Positions 1 to 11,339 of a stretch of 64,000 nt of DNA are shown in pieces. Source of the DNA: Armigeres subalbatus. Its lineage: Eukaryota > Arthropoda > Insecta > Diptera > Culicidae. Within the stretch, counting starts at the first letter, position 1. The number at the start of each line of letters is the position of its first letter. The notes beneath the pieces are model-generated. The model saw only the letters and a list, made by a program, of their open reading frames with translations. It did no database searches and was not told the DNA's origin. The stretch is from NCBI RefSeq assembly GCF_024139115.2, contig NC_085141.1, forward strand, positions 246,744,096 through 246,808,095, in the 5' to 3' direction. The position numbers were made by a program, and so were the translations under genes.

Positions 1-21
1 GCGTTTAAAAAACTTTTCATA

Positions 22-204
22 TTAAGATGTTCCTTCCTTCATGAAGCGTTTTGAATAGATTTTAGTGACAGTTTCACCTCTGCACGGTTGTTCCACAGAT
101 ACAAATTTGACGAATGTAATACCATAACCATTGATTGACGGGAAAATTTCAAAATCAAAACCGGGAATTTGATAATAGAAATTGAGTAGCCACCCTGATT
201 TCAT
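22..204 (-). CDS. Short hypothetical ORF (60 aa), doubtful
   Basis: This is an open frame of 60 codons from ATG to TAA. Its composition is protein-like, with aromatic residues, cysteine and no low-complexity run. Directly upstream on the minus strand the sequence reads ...GCATGTAG/AAG, so an exon starting at a splice acceptor is possible. I do not recognise the peptide and see no domain, signal peptide or membrane segment. It could be a terminal exon of a host gene, a transposon scrap or chance. I cannot assign a function. Confidence 0.15.
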   Translation of the reverse strand: MKSGWLLNFYYQIPGFDFEIFPSINGYGITFVKFVSVEQPCRGETVTKIYSKRFMKEGTS

Positions 205-283
205 CTTCTACATGCATAGCTATATTTTCGCTTGAATTTTTTTTTCGAAATTTCCCTCGGACTTTCCACGAAAAAAAATCCTA

Positions 284-534
284 CACACTAACTTTTTCTA
301 TTTCGAGCTCGGCAAAATTGGGCACCGCTGTAACTCAGTAAATTTCAAAACTGAACTTCGGCAGAAAATTTCGTTTATTACTGATTCTCAGCAAAATATT
401 TGCTGTATCTCGGCAACTGAAACGTCACTTTTACTGAGATCTCGGCAAAAAATATGTTTGCTGAAACTCGGCGGTGCCCACCTCGGGAAAATAAACAAAA
501 AATGCTGAGATCTCGGCGAAAAAAAATAAGTGTG
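284..534. mobile_element. MITE, CACACTNA...TCTCGGCAAA family, copy 1
   Basis: The ends read CACACTAACTTTTTC and, on the right, AAAAAATAAGTGTG, which is its imperfect inverse. A TA dinucleotide lies on each side. The interior repeats the motif CTCGGCAAA on both strands. Copies with the same ends and interior motif lie at 42007-42255 and 55290-55496. There is no coding capacity. The superfamily is unclear: the TA flanks here suggest Tc1/mariner, but the other two copies do not show a clean TA duplication. Confidence 0.6.
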
Positions 535-540
535 TATTTT

Positions 541-1210
541 CCAAGGAAATTTCTCTGATTATTCCATAAAAAAATGTCAAAAAAATCTCCGGAACTTCCA
601 CCTTTGGAAGAGAAATCCTCCCAAATTACCTCAGCACCGATGCTTTTCTTACGCCGATTGCGATTTGATTTTGATTTTTTTGTCGTAAATACACATTTTT
701 ATCCAAGTTCATATGACATTTATCTACTTCCAAATACATATGCAGATTTTTCCTCATTTCCGATAAAGTCTTTAAGCCAAAATGATTGGATGGCGACCTA
801 CCTGCAACTGCAACTAGCATGGAGCTGATTTCCAGCTAAAATATTGCGAAAAACGTTGTGGGAAAATGTCTTGTAAGGCCATTTTGATCACTAGATCGCT
901 TACTATACAATGGCCAAAGCACCTGATATTCAATGTTTCAGAAATGTGGGATTTTTTTTGGGATATATAAATTTTAATGAATTGCTTTGGTTTTTTCGGT
1001 TATTTCAGAAATACATGTAAAATTTGTTTGAAAATTCAACTAGATTTTCAACTAGAAATTCCGCATGAACCTCCTTTGAAAAACTTCATTTTTTTAGAAT
1101 TTTGTTAACAACTTTTTCAGGATTTTTTTTTCGAGAGTTCCTCCAGTAAGTCTATTGAGCAAGTCAGAAGTATTCCTTCTGTAATAACTTCCGGAGGGAC
1201 ATCTAGAGAA
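541..1210. other. No recognised gene; AT-rich sequence
   Basis: AT-rich sequence without a convincing ORF. From about 1040 it grades into degenerate TTCC/GGAA-rich repeats of the kind that recur throughout the window. I see nothing else that I can support. Confidence 0.4.
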
Positions 1211-1477
1211 GGGGCCCTCCTTAACCGTGCGATAAGATGCGCGGCTACAAAGCAAGACCATGCTGAGGGCCCGGTCTAGGACATTTTCGGGTTGAAAATT
1301 TTCTCGACTTCCCTGGGTATAAAAGTATCATCGTGTTAGCCTCATGATATACGAATGCAAAAATGGTAACTTGGCTTAGAAACCTTGCAGTTAGTAACTG
1401 TGGAAGTGCTTAATGAACACTAAGCTGCGAAGCGGCAATGCCCCAGTAGGAGATGTAATGCCAATGAAGAAAGAAAC
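1211..1477 (+). mobile_element. tRNA-derived SINE (Feilai-like), box B deleted
   Basis: It begins GGGGCCCTCCTTAACCGTGC, the tRNA-like head with a box A region, and ends with GTAATGCCAATGAAGAAAG. It shares its whole body with the SINEs at 37813-38104 and 56900-57160. The likely target duplication is TCTAGAGAA (1202-1210) and TCTGGAGAA (1478-1486). Compared with the 38 kb copy it lacks the stretch holding the Pol III box B (GGTTCGATTCCC), reading GCTGAGGG directly into CCGGTCTAGG. The name Feilai-like is from memory of the Aedes SINE; the tRNA origin is seen directly in the 38 kb copy. Confidence 0.78.
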
Positions 1478-1486
1478 TCTGGAGAA

Positions 1487-1690
1487 AATTCTGGAAAGAG
1501 ATTCCTGGAAGAACATCTACAGTACTTCCTGGAGGTAGCTCCCGGAGATTTTCAAAAATATTTTTCGGAAGAGCTTCTTAGGGAAATTTTGAAGGAAATT
1601 CTGTAGGATCTTACGGAGCGATTTCTGGACGAACATTTGAAGGAATTTGTGAACAAACTTCCGGAGGAACATTAGGAAGAATTACTGGAG
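1487..1690. repeat. Degenerate GGAA/TTCC-rich tandem repeat
   Basis: Irregular units of about 24-27 bp built around TTCCTGGA and GGAGGAAC words, with no preserved reading frame. Similar degenerate arrays lie at 18430-19080, 25255-25870, 29640-30110 and 60080-61020. They look like decayed minisatellite rather than coding sequence. Confidence 0.5.
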
Positions 1691-3255
1691 GATGTTACCA
1701 AGAAATTCTAGGAGGATTTCTCGGAGGACACCGAAACCTACTCCTCTGATAGACACGGAACCATCGGTGTACCGTACGGTATGGTTCCGGAAACGAGTGG
1801 CCACGAGCTTGATGACCGACCTTCTTAGCTCCTCGGAGTTGTCGCCTCTCCAGAAGCGCGCGGCGATGGAGTTTTTGATTTTGACGGGAGACATTGACCA
1901 GCTTCTTGCTCCGTGCCAGTGGACCCGCGCCACTGGGGGGAGACCGGTGCCGGCCACGCTTCTAAGGATCCGGTCAGCCTCGTCGAGGAGAGGGATCCCG
2001 TACTCTCCTGATGTCACCGCAGCATAGGAAGCTGCCTTGCAGCAGATGGCCGTGAGGACTCTATGCCGGAAAGGGAAGATTCCGGCTTCGACACAAGCTG
2101 CTTCAGCAGGCGTGGAAGGAAGGAGACCGGAAGCCAGTTGGACGTAGCTGTTGAATACTGACACTGGGGAAAGCACGGTGATGAGGTCCCATCGCGCAGA
2201 ACAGGTAAGCTCTAACCCATATAGCAGGCGACTATCAATGGTTGCTTGGCCTATACTTAACCTGGTGTACCGGTTGTTGGTACGGTGTTTTGCGGCCAGG
2301 GTTTTCATCAGGCTGATTCGCTGCTTGCAGGCCACCTTCACCGCCCGGAAGTGTGATAAAAAGGTAAGCCGCCGGTCGATATCGATGCCAAGAACGCGAA
2401 CGATTTTTCGGTTAGGTATGGGGTCGTGGCCAAGCTTAATAGACGGGCCTCCGACTTGAAGTTGGCCATGGCATACATGGCCCCGGATGCACTTACCCGC
2501 ATTCATAGTAAAGCCAATGGAGGTGGCCCAGCGGTGGATTGCGATAACCGTCGCCTGTGCATTAATCCTAGTTCGCCCGGGAGTTTCACCTACGACAACC
2601 AGGAGGATGTCGTCGGCGTAGACAAAGATGTTGACGTTGGCCGGTAGTATGCCGAAGACCCCGTTCATTGCAATTAGGAAAAGGGTGACCGCAAGAACCG
2701 ACCCTTGGGGGACCCCAGTTCCTCGGCATACTCTCCGGATGCAGAGCCGGCAATGAGGACCGTGAAGGTCCTACCGGTCAAGAAGTTTTTGATTAAAGCA
2801 AACAATGTTGCCAGTGATGCCCCATTCTTGTAATTTGTTGAGGACCAAGGGTATCCCAGTCCTGCTGAAGGCTTTGGCAATGTTCAACGAAATCAGGTCA
2901 ACATGCTTGCCTTCGTTATACGCGCTCTGCAACGCACTGCCCAGGTTGGCAAAGTATGTGCTGGTGCCATACCCTGGGCGAAAGGCGTGCTGTTGGAAGC
3001 CAAATCTGCTTCCAATTTTTCACGGAGCTGGCGGTTGACCATCTTTTCCATGGTCTTACAGGCATAGGAGGTGAGGGAGACCGGTCGAAATTTGGAGGGA
3101 TCCCGACCCGTCGTGTGATTTTTGGGGATGGGGATCACTTGGCTTTTCCTCCACTCGTCGGGGAAAGTGCGGTTCTCCCAAATGTCATTGACGAGTTTGA
3201 GAAGATGGGTTTTAGCGTCTGGAGGAAGTCGTTTCAGCATGGGATACCCCAACTG
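1690..3255 (-). pseudogene. R1/LOA/I-type non-LTR reverse transcriptase with RNase H start (relic)
   Basis: On the minus strand the remnant runs from RT motifs near 3250 to the start of an RNase H domain near 1740. Readable pieces are WRKSQVIPIPK and FRPVSLTSYACKTMEK (RT fingers, about 3160-3050), LNIAKAF (motif A, about 2880), GVPQGSVLAV (about 2700) and FVYADDILLVVV (catalytic box, about 2615). An RNase H opening, VRYTDGS, lies at about 1755. A downstream RNase H is typical of the I, R1 and LOA lineages. At least two frameshifts separate the pieces. The motif A aspartate is replaced by asparagine, so the enzyme would be dead even without the shifts. No endonuclease or gag portion is present, and the right edge abuts a tandem repeat. 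Confidence 0.87.
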
Positions 3256-3256
3256 A

Positions 3257-3765
3257 AATCATGAAAATGTATATGCCGCATGATGGGATTAGCTCATTTT
3301 CCCAAAATTGACCCTCAAACCAGTACTCGATAAATCCGTTTACCGTTTCCAATCGGTTCAAATACTGTTCAGGAAGTACAAAACTATCAAAGAATGCCAT
3401 AACTTTTTGAAATCATGAAGTTTGATGGGTTTGATATATCGCATGATGGGGTTTGTTTATTTCCCAAAATTGACCTTTGAACTTATTCATGGTAAACTGA
3501 TTCATTGAAATCATTAAGTTTGATACGCCGCATGATGGGGTTTGCTTATTTCCCAAAATTGACCCTTGAACCGGTACTCGGTAAATCAGTTTACCGGTTC
3601 CAATCGGTTCAAATACGGTCCAGGAAGTACAAAACTATCATAGAATACCATACCTTTTGAAATCATGAAGTTTGATGGGTCGCATGATGGTATTCGCCTA
3701 TTTCCGTAAAGTGACCCCGTAACAGGTTCCGGCGGAACGACCGGATTCCGGAATACAGGCCATAT
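3257..3765. repeat. Tandem array of ~150 bp units
   Basis: Four consecutive units each begin near TGAAATCATGAAGTTTGATG and contain CGCATGATGGG, TTTCCCAAAATTGACC and a GGTAAAT...GGTTCCAATCGGTTC segment. Two units are about 150 bp and two are shortened to about 100 bp. The words ATGAAGTTTG and GTCGCAYGA recur on the opposite strand in the TTAA-flanked element at 34512-35056, so this may be the internal part of a related element. Confidence 0.6.
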
Positions 3766-4937
3766 TTCGGACCGATCAAATTTGTTATAGTTTATGTGTC
3801 GTTTCTCTTCAAAATATCTAAAATAATCATTTCCGAAGTATGCGTTCTGGCATATGGCCAAAAGCTAACACCCATTTTAAATCCGGAATAACTCCGGTAT
3901 CAAGCGAAAGTTGCGAAAAAAAAAATGTCAAAAGACAAAAAAGTTACAGCCAAAAAGATTTTTATTTTCGTTTTCAAAAGAGGGGTTGGTAACAGAAGGG
4001 TTAATAATAGAAATATTTGAATCACTAAAACCACAAAGCATATTGAAAAAAGAAATAATGGAAAAATTTGAATCACTAAAACCACCTTTGAAAGCGAACG
4101 GTTTTCTTCTCGTAATGCTTTAGCTCCGTAACCCATCCTTTTTTTTCGTGAATGGCTTCTAATGAACATCGTAATCAATCCTGAAGGATAATTGTTATTA
4201 TGAAACCACAAGTCCATTATTATTTACGCATTGAATGTCACATAAACTCATTATCCTTGTTCCCATTCCGGTTTTGTGCCTTCTGCCATGGCGTCGGCCT
4301 GGGCTCTGGGGGCTGGGCCTGGGAAACCTCCCAAGTGGTTTGTTGTCCAGTTTTCCGCCACGAAAATTTATTACGCCCTCGCGTTGGCGTCCACTAACGC
4401 CAATTTTGCTTGCGTCATACTTTCACGGTCAACGGAGCCAAATGGAGCCCGCCCATTCCCATCACGATTCGATCATCGGAATCGTCTGGAAGCTCTTGCA
4501 TTTGAGCACAGTATCACTGGCAAAACCTACGTAGTTTTGGTTTGAACAACTTTTGAACATTTCGATAGAAGCACACACAACTCGACATCGTGTTTTGTAG
4601 TAATTTCCAATCCAAATCCATTTATAAGATAATCTAATCTTATTAGGATTCCATGTGGAATGTGCTTACATTTCCATGTGCAAAATGTTTACATTCTGCT
4701 GTTTCTTTTCCTCGGATAGACAGCCCCATCTGTTATTGTTATGACATAACAAAAGTGGTACACAAGGTAATCCTTTCGCAGGCAGCTGATATTATTATTG
4801 GATTGTAATCGTCGATGGTACGAGTGGCAGTCGTACAGGCAGGCAGACAGCCTGGATCACGTGAAATTGACATTGAACATGACCGAGGCCATTCTCGACA
4901 GCAAAATGTGCACCTCAGCCATGCCAAGCGAAATATA
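3766..4937. other. No recognised gene
   Basis: A few short open frames exist, but none resembles a known protein. A 32 bp direct duplication around TTTGAATCACTAAAACCAC occurs at about 4012-4090. The stretch 4260-4540 is more GC-rich than its surroundings and open in three frames. It could be a former exon or transposon segment; I cannot tell which. Confidence 0.3.
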
Positions 4938-5538
4938 CACGGTAAAAAATCAACACGCTCAATTTAACTGTTCCATCTATTGAATGATCAACTTTAAAAT
5001 CACCATTATTGAAAATGATATTCCTTTGATTTTGAAGTGGTGTCACACCTTTCACAAGTGTGTTGAATGCAGACAATTCCATAACATCAACAGTGTTGAT
5101 CAAAGTGCCACTTACTGGATGTTGAAATGATTAGCACTTCGATCAGCACCAATAATGTCTCCACTAGAATTGGAAGTGCTATGCTATTGAATTCACAGGT
5201 TCAATGCTATTGATTTAAGAGTGGAGCGATATTGGTGTTGTTCTAAAAATAGATGACAGTTCTTTCATCTGTTCTGCTTATTCCAAGAGGTATTTAGAAG
5301 TGTGAGATGGAGTCATGGTAAGACGAAGGACTTTCAAGCAAAAGGTATGTTATTCAAATCTAAGCTGAGGTAATTCTATTTTTTATTTTGTTGTTTTATA
5401 TTCAAAACATTGTGCACGTCAAATGGAAGTGGTGGTCTTTGAATGCGACGAGCTCAGCTATTGATATTGATTTGATTCCAAAGTAGTGCATATTCAAATG
5501 CAGAACAGTTCGCATTGCCGTGTATATTTTTTACCGTG
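4938..5538. mobile_element. 0.6 kb TIR element with TA target duplication
   Basis: The terminal inverted repeats start CACGGTAAAAAAT on both strands. Similarity continues inward through an ACACG block and AACTGTTC, giving about 38 bp of imperfect TIR. TA flanks each end (4936-4937 and 5539-5540). There is no transposase ORF. TA duplication and size fit a non-autonomous Tc1/mariner-type MITE, but assignment rests on the ends alone. Confidence 0.62.
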
Positions 5539-5540
5539 TA

Positions 5541-6435
5541 CTTTCCGTGCTTGAGTGCATCACACTGAGCCGAAAATAGGTAACTGGTTTTGAGATTTTG
5601 ATGGTATAGCATCAAACATTCAAGCGGAATATGCATTATGAAGAGTCTAGTGACAGGGGTTTTGTATGAGTCAGACTAATCTGGGTTCTCATTCAACTGT
5701 GTGAGGTGGTGGTGGCAAAAAAAACACCGTAAACAAGTGTCCATAAACTGAACTCGGATCAGCTGTTTCGACGGAGGGAATGTGTACTTTTCGTAGTATG
5801 TTGGTACTGGGAATTCAAGTGTTCTTCAGTGATAAGAGGAGGGTGGTAATGAGTCGTAATTACCTGCATAATATTTACTTCTGATATTTGTGCACCTCAG
5901 AGTCCGGGGGCTTTTGTGGAGTGATCACGCCACTTCAGTCGTAGGTACTGATGACACAAGGCGATCAAAATAATCTATTTTCTATTTGCAATCCATCGCA
6001 TCATATCGCTCGTGTGGCGTATGATTCTGGACGTTCAACCGTCGTCACCTAGCAGGACGGTTTTTATTTATTGGTGCTTGGGCAAACAGTCACAATATTG
6101 CAATAAATCCATCTGCAAAACGCTGTAATTAGGTTCTCGATTTGATGGGGCGCCGCTAATTGGCAATTGTTTCGTCAACTCAATGTGCAAGAATCCAAAA
6201 TCTATATCATTGTTATCATCAATGTTGAAAGCAATTATTGGAAAGAAAATACAGATTTCGTGGATTTTACGATTCAAATGAGTGATTCTATGGGAAAGAT
6301 TTGTTTGTTTGTTTGCCTTTGTCAGATCCAGGATTAGTGGAGAATACTAATGACTTTAGACTTCTTTTCACAATGCAAACAAAGATCCCAATCAGTGCTG
6401 TAACTTGAAACCGTGGATTGTGCAAATTTTGCGGA
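5541..6435. other. No recognised gene
   Basis: No ORF or repeat that I can support. The sequence directly before the next SINE (about 6400-6460) contains CGCGGATTTGTCGTG, which resembles the CGCGGATTT-rich repeats at 28975, 59456 and 63560. Confidence 0.35.
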
Positions 6436-6463
6436 TTTGTCGTGAATTTAATTTACTCTTCCA

Positions 6464-7060
6464 TGAGCGGGCTTGGTAGTCATATGGCTACTGCTTCTGC
6501 CTCATACGCAGGAGGTCGTGGGTTCAATCTCAGGTCCGTTCCATTCTCCTACTTTGTATCTTTCTCTATATTTCTCATGTTCTAGCAATCGCTAGAACTG
6601 GAAATGGACTTCCATATCGTTTCCATTATTATTCCTATAAATTCAACTTAAGTATTCCAACAGTAATCTGCTAGAATTGGAAATAAACTATACATAGAGC
6701 TCGTTTCCTACATCCAATTAGAAGTTCCATCAGTTGCCTTCTCCTATCTATCACATTGGCAGCTCGTTAACCAAGACGGACCTCTGCTTCTCGAACATAA
6801 CCCAAAAATTCCAACAAATTCCGCATGAACTCGTGGCAAGTGCAGAGGTATATTCGGCTTGCAGTGGGCGAGTGATTGCAGTGATTCTCTACATTGACTT
6901 GCATTCTGACGTTGACCTAGCAAATGAGATCACCAGTGCTTGTACATTGAAAATGTGTGCTAGTCCCAAGCAAACATCTGTTGGTTCGCTGTGCAAGAAC
7001 AGCTGATCTGGTCATAATGGAGTAGCAACTACGAGCAGTCAATCAAGCTCAAGCTCAAGC
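6464..7060 (+). mobile_element. Long tRNA-derived SINE with 23-28 bp target duplication
   Basis: The head carries a box A-like TGGCTACTGCTTCTG and a box B-like GTGGGTTCAATCTC (about 6482-6532). The tail is a short CAAGCT tandem repeat ending at 7060. A target duplication starting TTTGTCGTGAATTT and ending ACTCTTCCA flanks both sides (6436-6463 and 7061-7083). The left copy has an extra AATTT. At almost 600 bp this is long for a SINE, so the middle may include a second element. No protein is encoded. Confidence 0.66.
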
Positions 7061-7083
7061 TTTGTCGTGAATTTACTCTTCCA

Positions 7084-8250
7084 GTTGCAAAAATGGCGTT
7101 TTCTTTAAATGTTGTCGCGGAAATCGCGGACTTTATTTACACTTTCACCGAAATGGCGGTTTTCAAGTTTGCATAAATTGATTAAAACTGATATTTGGTA
7201 TATTTGCAAGCTGCGTAAATGTCCTACCAGTTGTTAAATATTTAGTTTATGCGTCAATTATATTTTCATCGGGTTATCTTTCTTGTATTTAAATGTCTTT
7301 ATTTCCACTCATCTGTCATAAGACGAGTTTAATACTATTCTATTTAATTCTTTTGTGAAATTTCTATTGCTCTGATATATTATTGTATAATATTACATAT
7401 AATTCATATATCTCTTTTATGTTCTGTTTCAGGTACATTTTTCGAACTCTACTGTCAACATTAAAATGTTCATCTTCGTGAGTATATCTTTAATTTAATA
7501 ACAACACAATTGTTACAACATTTTACATTAAATCGAAACACGTGTTTCCTTGAAAGAATTTACATCGAACGTGAATTTCCGTAGGTTTAATTTCCGATTC
7601 TCGTCTTTGTATTGCTATTCCGGTCATTTAACGGTGAAGAGCGATTGGGTCCATTCAATCAGACCACTTCCGAAGTATCATCGTCCGAGATTGATTCTCT
7701 GATACCGTTCCCAACTTGATTTTTCCCACATCGTAACGGAATAGCTCGTACTCGTACTCGTAGACATCACAGCCAGCATCAATCTGTGCCAATGTTGAAG
7801 ACGAAACAGGTTTCATTTAAAACCCCCAATGAATCTGTTTTGGTTGAGATGATTGTAGGCTTTAAAAACGAAAATGCGAGCACAAGGCGCGAATCGATTC
7901 TGCTGCTAGCGGTTTCGGGCAGAATTTATTTGCGAAAATGGCACACGCCAGTTTATTATTTCTCTATCTGAAAGAGTAGAAGTTTCGTGAAACTTCTGAT
8001 AAAGGATCTACGCATTAATATTGAATTGCTGGAAATTCTATTCTTCAGGTTCGAAAAAAATTGACAATTTTTATTGTATTCTTGAAACACAAGTACAACA
8101 ATAATACTGTTTTCAGGGTTATAATTTTTGCAAATTGCAATTACTGATGTTTTCTTGGTGACATTTGCCAATTGTAATGCGGAATGCTTCGCATCTCACG
8201 CAATAATGTGGCCTTCGATAGTTCAGTGGTACTTCGTTGACAAACCATGA
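7084..8250. other. No recognised gene
   Basis: AT-rich sequence. The first part (7084-7180) again has GTCGCGGAAATCGCGGA words of the CGCGGATTT type. A modest GC-richer patch at 7610-7960 has short open frames without recognisable similarity. I cannot support a gene here. Confidence 0.35.
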
Positions 8251-8259
8251 TGAAGTAAA

Positions 8260-8385
8260 TTTTCGAGCATTGATTATTCGTGCTAGCCACATGATATACG
8301 GAAGCATGATTCGGGTTGGAAGCTTCGCAGTTTGTTATGTGTGAACGTGCTTTTGTCAAGCCAGAGCTGTGGGGCGGTTGATGGG
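8260..8385 (+). mobile_element. Degenerate Feilai-like SINE fragment
   Basis: The body words CGTGCTAGCCACATGATATACG, AGCTTCGCAGTTTG and GTGAACGTGCTT align in order with CGTGTTAGCCTCATGATATACG, CCTCGCAGTTAA and GGAAGTGCTTAATG of the intact SINE at 37813-38104. The tRNA-like head is not recognisable, so this is an old internal fragment. Confidence 0.4.
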
Positions 8386-8399
8386 AAAATACGGTACCA

Positions 8400-9009
8400 C
8401 AATAAAAAGAAGACTCGTTTACTAAAATTGTTTTGAATTTGATACTACGGAAAATACGTGTGAGTAATCATTGAAACGAACTCAAAACGTAACCGCTTCA
8501 GAGCTGACTGGGGGATGTTTGGCTCACGCAAAGAATGAGACAAAAGTGATCGTTATGAACGCACGTCATTAATTAGCTGTGTGTACGCTTGGCAAAAGTT
8601 TCACCCAGAGAGCGCGATCATTTTGTGCTTCATCATGATTGTACACATGTGCCAAAGGGGGATTTTCCTACAGTATGGCTTCACACAGGCGAAACGATAA
8701 CTGGCAGACTTTTAAGATGTATTTATTAGTCAGGGAATTGGTCCGACGATTTGGTTTGGACGGTGATCTCACTAGTCGGGACAGCTGATGAAAGTTGAAG
8801 GTTATTATAATATCCCAACTAACAATTAAGGCTGAACAAGCTAGTATGTACAATCAAAGTTAATTGCCTATATTCCGGGTATAAGCCACCCGGAATGGAA
8901 ATTAATTACTATGTCTGAAACTTGATTTGTACAATTTAGATTTAGTTTGAAAAATGCATTGGAGGGTAATCAGTAATCACTTCATTCGGTGCAGCTTGAT
9001 CCAACGACC
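8400..9009. other. No recognised gene
   Basis: AT-rich sequence between a SINE fragment and a LINE relic. I see no ORF, repeat or RNA gene that I can support. Confidence 0.35.
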
Positions 9010-9700
9010 CCAGTACGCTAGACAGGTACTACTTGATACTTGATGGGCTACAGCTTTTCGATGAACCTACGCCGAATGGAGTATCCTTCTCCACTGGACT
9101 CGATCCTGGGCCAATCGCTTCCAGTCGCCCTGAACATTGAGCGCCCTCAGGTCCTCTTCACCTGCAAAAAGCCATCGTGTACGCGGCTTTCCACAAATCC
9201 TGCAGCCTCTTCCGGGTTCTCTACTAAATATTATCTTCGCTGGACGTTCTTCCGGCGTACGAACAATGTGGCCAGCCCACCGTAGTCTGCCGTGTTGAAC
9301 AAGCCTAATAACACCTGGTACAACTCGTGATTCATGCGACGCCGTCAGATACCGTTCTCCTGTTTACCGCCGAGTATTGTCCGCAGCACATTACACTCAA
9401 ACACTCCGAAAGCTCTCCGATCAGCCTCCTTTAACGTCCATTTAACGTATGAAGCCACCGGAAGAATCAGAGTAGTATACAGCGTGAGTTTTGTTTTCGT
9501 TTGCAGACTACGGGAGCTGGTTACGTAGTCCGTTATAAGCCCTATTTGCAGCTGCAATACGCCTTTTCACCTCGCAGAAAACATCATTCTCGCACGTCAC
9601 TAATGTTCCAAAATACACAAATTCTTCTACCACTTCAAATTTTTCACCATCCAGCACCATTTTGCTACCACCACCACTAATGAACCCACGTTGATGGCCA
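9010..9700 (-). pseudogene. Non-LTR RT C-terminal relic (RTE/jockey-like, LRWAGH type)
   Basis: The minus strand encodes the C-terminal third of a LINE ORF2. Readable pieces are SRSLQTKTKLTLYTTLILPVASY (the 'connection' region, about 9520-9455), ADRRAFGVFECNVLRTILGG, a RRMNHEL motif (about 9340) and an LRWAGH motif (about 9270). A WRR tail follows. The order matches other members in this window at 49569-50115 and 54940-55290. Frameshifts break it and the RT palm is missing. The clade is uncertain: annotated insect proteins of this look are usually called endonuclease-reverse transcriptase. Confidence 0.75.
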
Positions 9701-9829
9701 ACGACCCTAAAAACTAACGGGATTTATTGCGCTCCATGAAGTTGGCTGAAGTTTGCGATATTCCGTGAAAAATTCTAATTCAAAGTTAATTTAAACATCA
9801 AGCTTCCTAAATGATTTTTTTTTCTATTA

Positions 9830-10962
9830 GAGGCTTTCGAACCTTGGCTTCAGAGCCTCTTGAAAGGCGGGTTCCGGGCCACTTAAAAGGAGACTTTTTA
9901 AAAAGAATTCCGAGCTTCTCCAAGGGAAGCCATCGAAGGGAGGCTTTTGGGCCTCTTAAAAGTCGGCTTTCGAGCCCTTGATGGGGGTTCCAGAGCCTTT
10001 TGATGGGAGGTTTCCAATCCTCTTGAAGGGAGCATTCACATGCACTGCCGTAATCTGGAAAAGTGACGTAACAGCCATTTTACAACATGCATGTTTTCCA
10101 TTTTTCTGTTAAAGAGCTCGATGAGTAGTACTCGCTAACACCATTTTTGGAAAATGGCGTATACGTCACTTTATCAGATTATGGCAGTGCAGGCTTTACA
10201 GCCTCTTGAGCCGTTCCGAGCCACTTGGAAGTACGGTTCTTATGTTCTTGGAAGTTTAATTTCGAAGCTCATGAGCCTCTTGAAGGGAGACTTCTAAGCT
10301 TTATAAAGGGAGGCTTATATGCTTCTTGAAAGGAGGCGTTTGAACCTCTTGAAGGAGGTTTCCGAATCTCTTGAACGGCGGCTTTCGAGCACTTCAAGAG
10401 AGCTTCAGAGGCTCTAAAAAGGCGCTTTTCGAACACTTAAAAGGAAGCTTTTGAGTTTTTTGAAAGTATGCTTCCAAGACTCTTGAAAGAAGAAGAGAGG
10501 CTTCTGGGCCTCTTGAACGTCGGCTTTCGAGCCCTTGAAAGGGGGCTTCAAAGCCTCTTGATATGAGGCTTCTGATCCTCTTGAAGAAAGAATACTGAGC
10601 ATCTTAAAGGGAGGCCTTCAGAGCCTCTTGAAAGCGCCTTTCGAGCCACTCAAAAGGAGGCTTCTAAGCGTCTTGAAAGTACGTTTCCAAGCCTCTTGGA
10701 AGAAGAATTTCTCTTCCTATCTTGAAATGAGGCTTCCGTGCCTCTTGAAAGTCGTTTTTTTTTAAAAAGCATCCAAGTCTCTTGAAACGAGACTTCTGAG
10801 TCTCTTGAAGAAAGGCTTCCGAGCCTCTTGAAAGGAAGCTCTAGAGCATTTTGTAGGGAGGCATCAGAGCCTCTTGAAAGGCAGGTTCCAAGCCTTTTAA
10901 AAGGAGGCTTGTAAGAATATTGAAAAAACGCTTCCAAACCACTTGAAAGGCGGACTTAAAAG
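9830..10962. repeat. ~23-24 bp minisatellite (GAGCCTCTTGAAAGG type)
   Basis: About 45 degenerate copies of a 23-24 bp unit resembling GAGCCTCTTGAAAGGAGGCT plus 3-4 bases. The array is interrupted by a small MITE at 10043-10189 and continues after the large hAT-like insertion at 19244-19475. Repeat-derived open frames on the minus strand are an artefact of a period close to 24. Confidence 0.82.
10043..10189. mobile_element. MITE, CACTGCCRTAATCTG ends
   Basis: The left end CACTGCCGTAATCTGGAAAA and right end (inverse) CACTGCCATAATCTGATAAA continue inward through AAGTGACGTA and GCCATTTT, giving about 40 bp of imperfect TIR. It sits inside the minisatellite. Flanks AGCATTCACA and AGGCTTTACA may be a decayed 8-10 bp duplication. 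It has no ORF. Confidence 0.66.
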
Positions 10963-11339
10963 CTTCTAAGTAGAGATGTGCGCCGCCACGCCACGCCGCC
11001 GCCGCCGACAGTTTTTGGCACGCCGCCGCCGCCGACATTTTTGCATCGGCGCGCCGCCGTTTCAAATTTGTTACGCCGCTGATCTATAATTTTCCACGCC
11101 GATTCAAATTTTCAGTGGAAACTCCAAAAATTCAGTTCAATTTCCGTATAATTTCCTGATAGATCTCTACAACATCATGGTGAAACTCCAGAGAATTTTT
11201 CGTGAAGATATCAATTATTTCCATAAAAATCCCATACAATATCTTGTTGAAATTTTGAAAAGCTATCCGTAAAAACTACGCGTGAAAATTGCGGGAGTTC
11301 CCGTTGAATTTCTAAAAAATCTAATTGAAATTTAATTTT

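Noticed and set aside
6480..6535. Possible functional tRNA gene
   Set aside because: Box A- and box B-like words are present, but a complete cloverleaf with acceptor and anticodon stems could not be drawn. The sequence continues as a SINE with a target duplication.
10650..11065. Minus-strand frames of 74-95 codons with repeated SRGSEASFQ/KRLGSL words
   Set aside because: They are translations of the ~24 bp minisatellite; the period is divisible by three, so open frames arise without selection.
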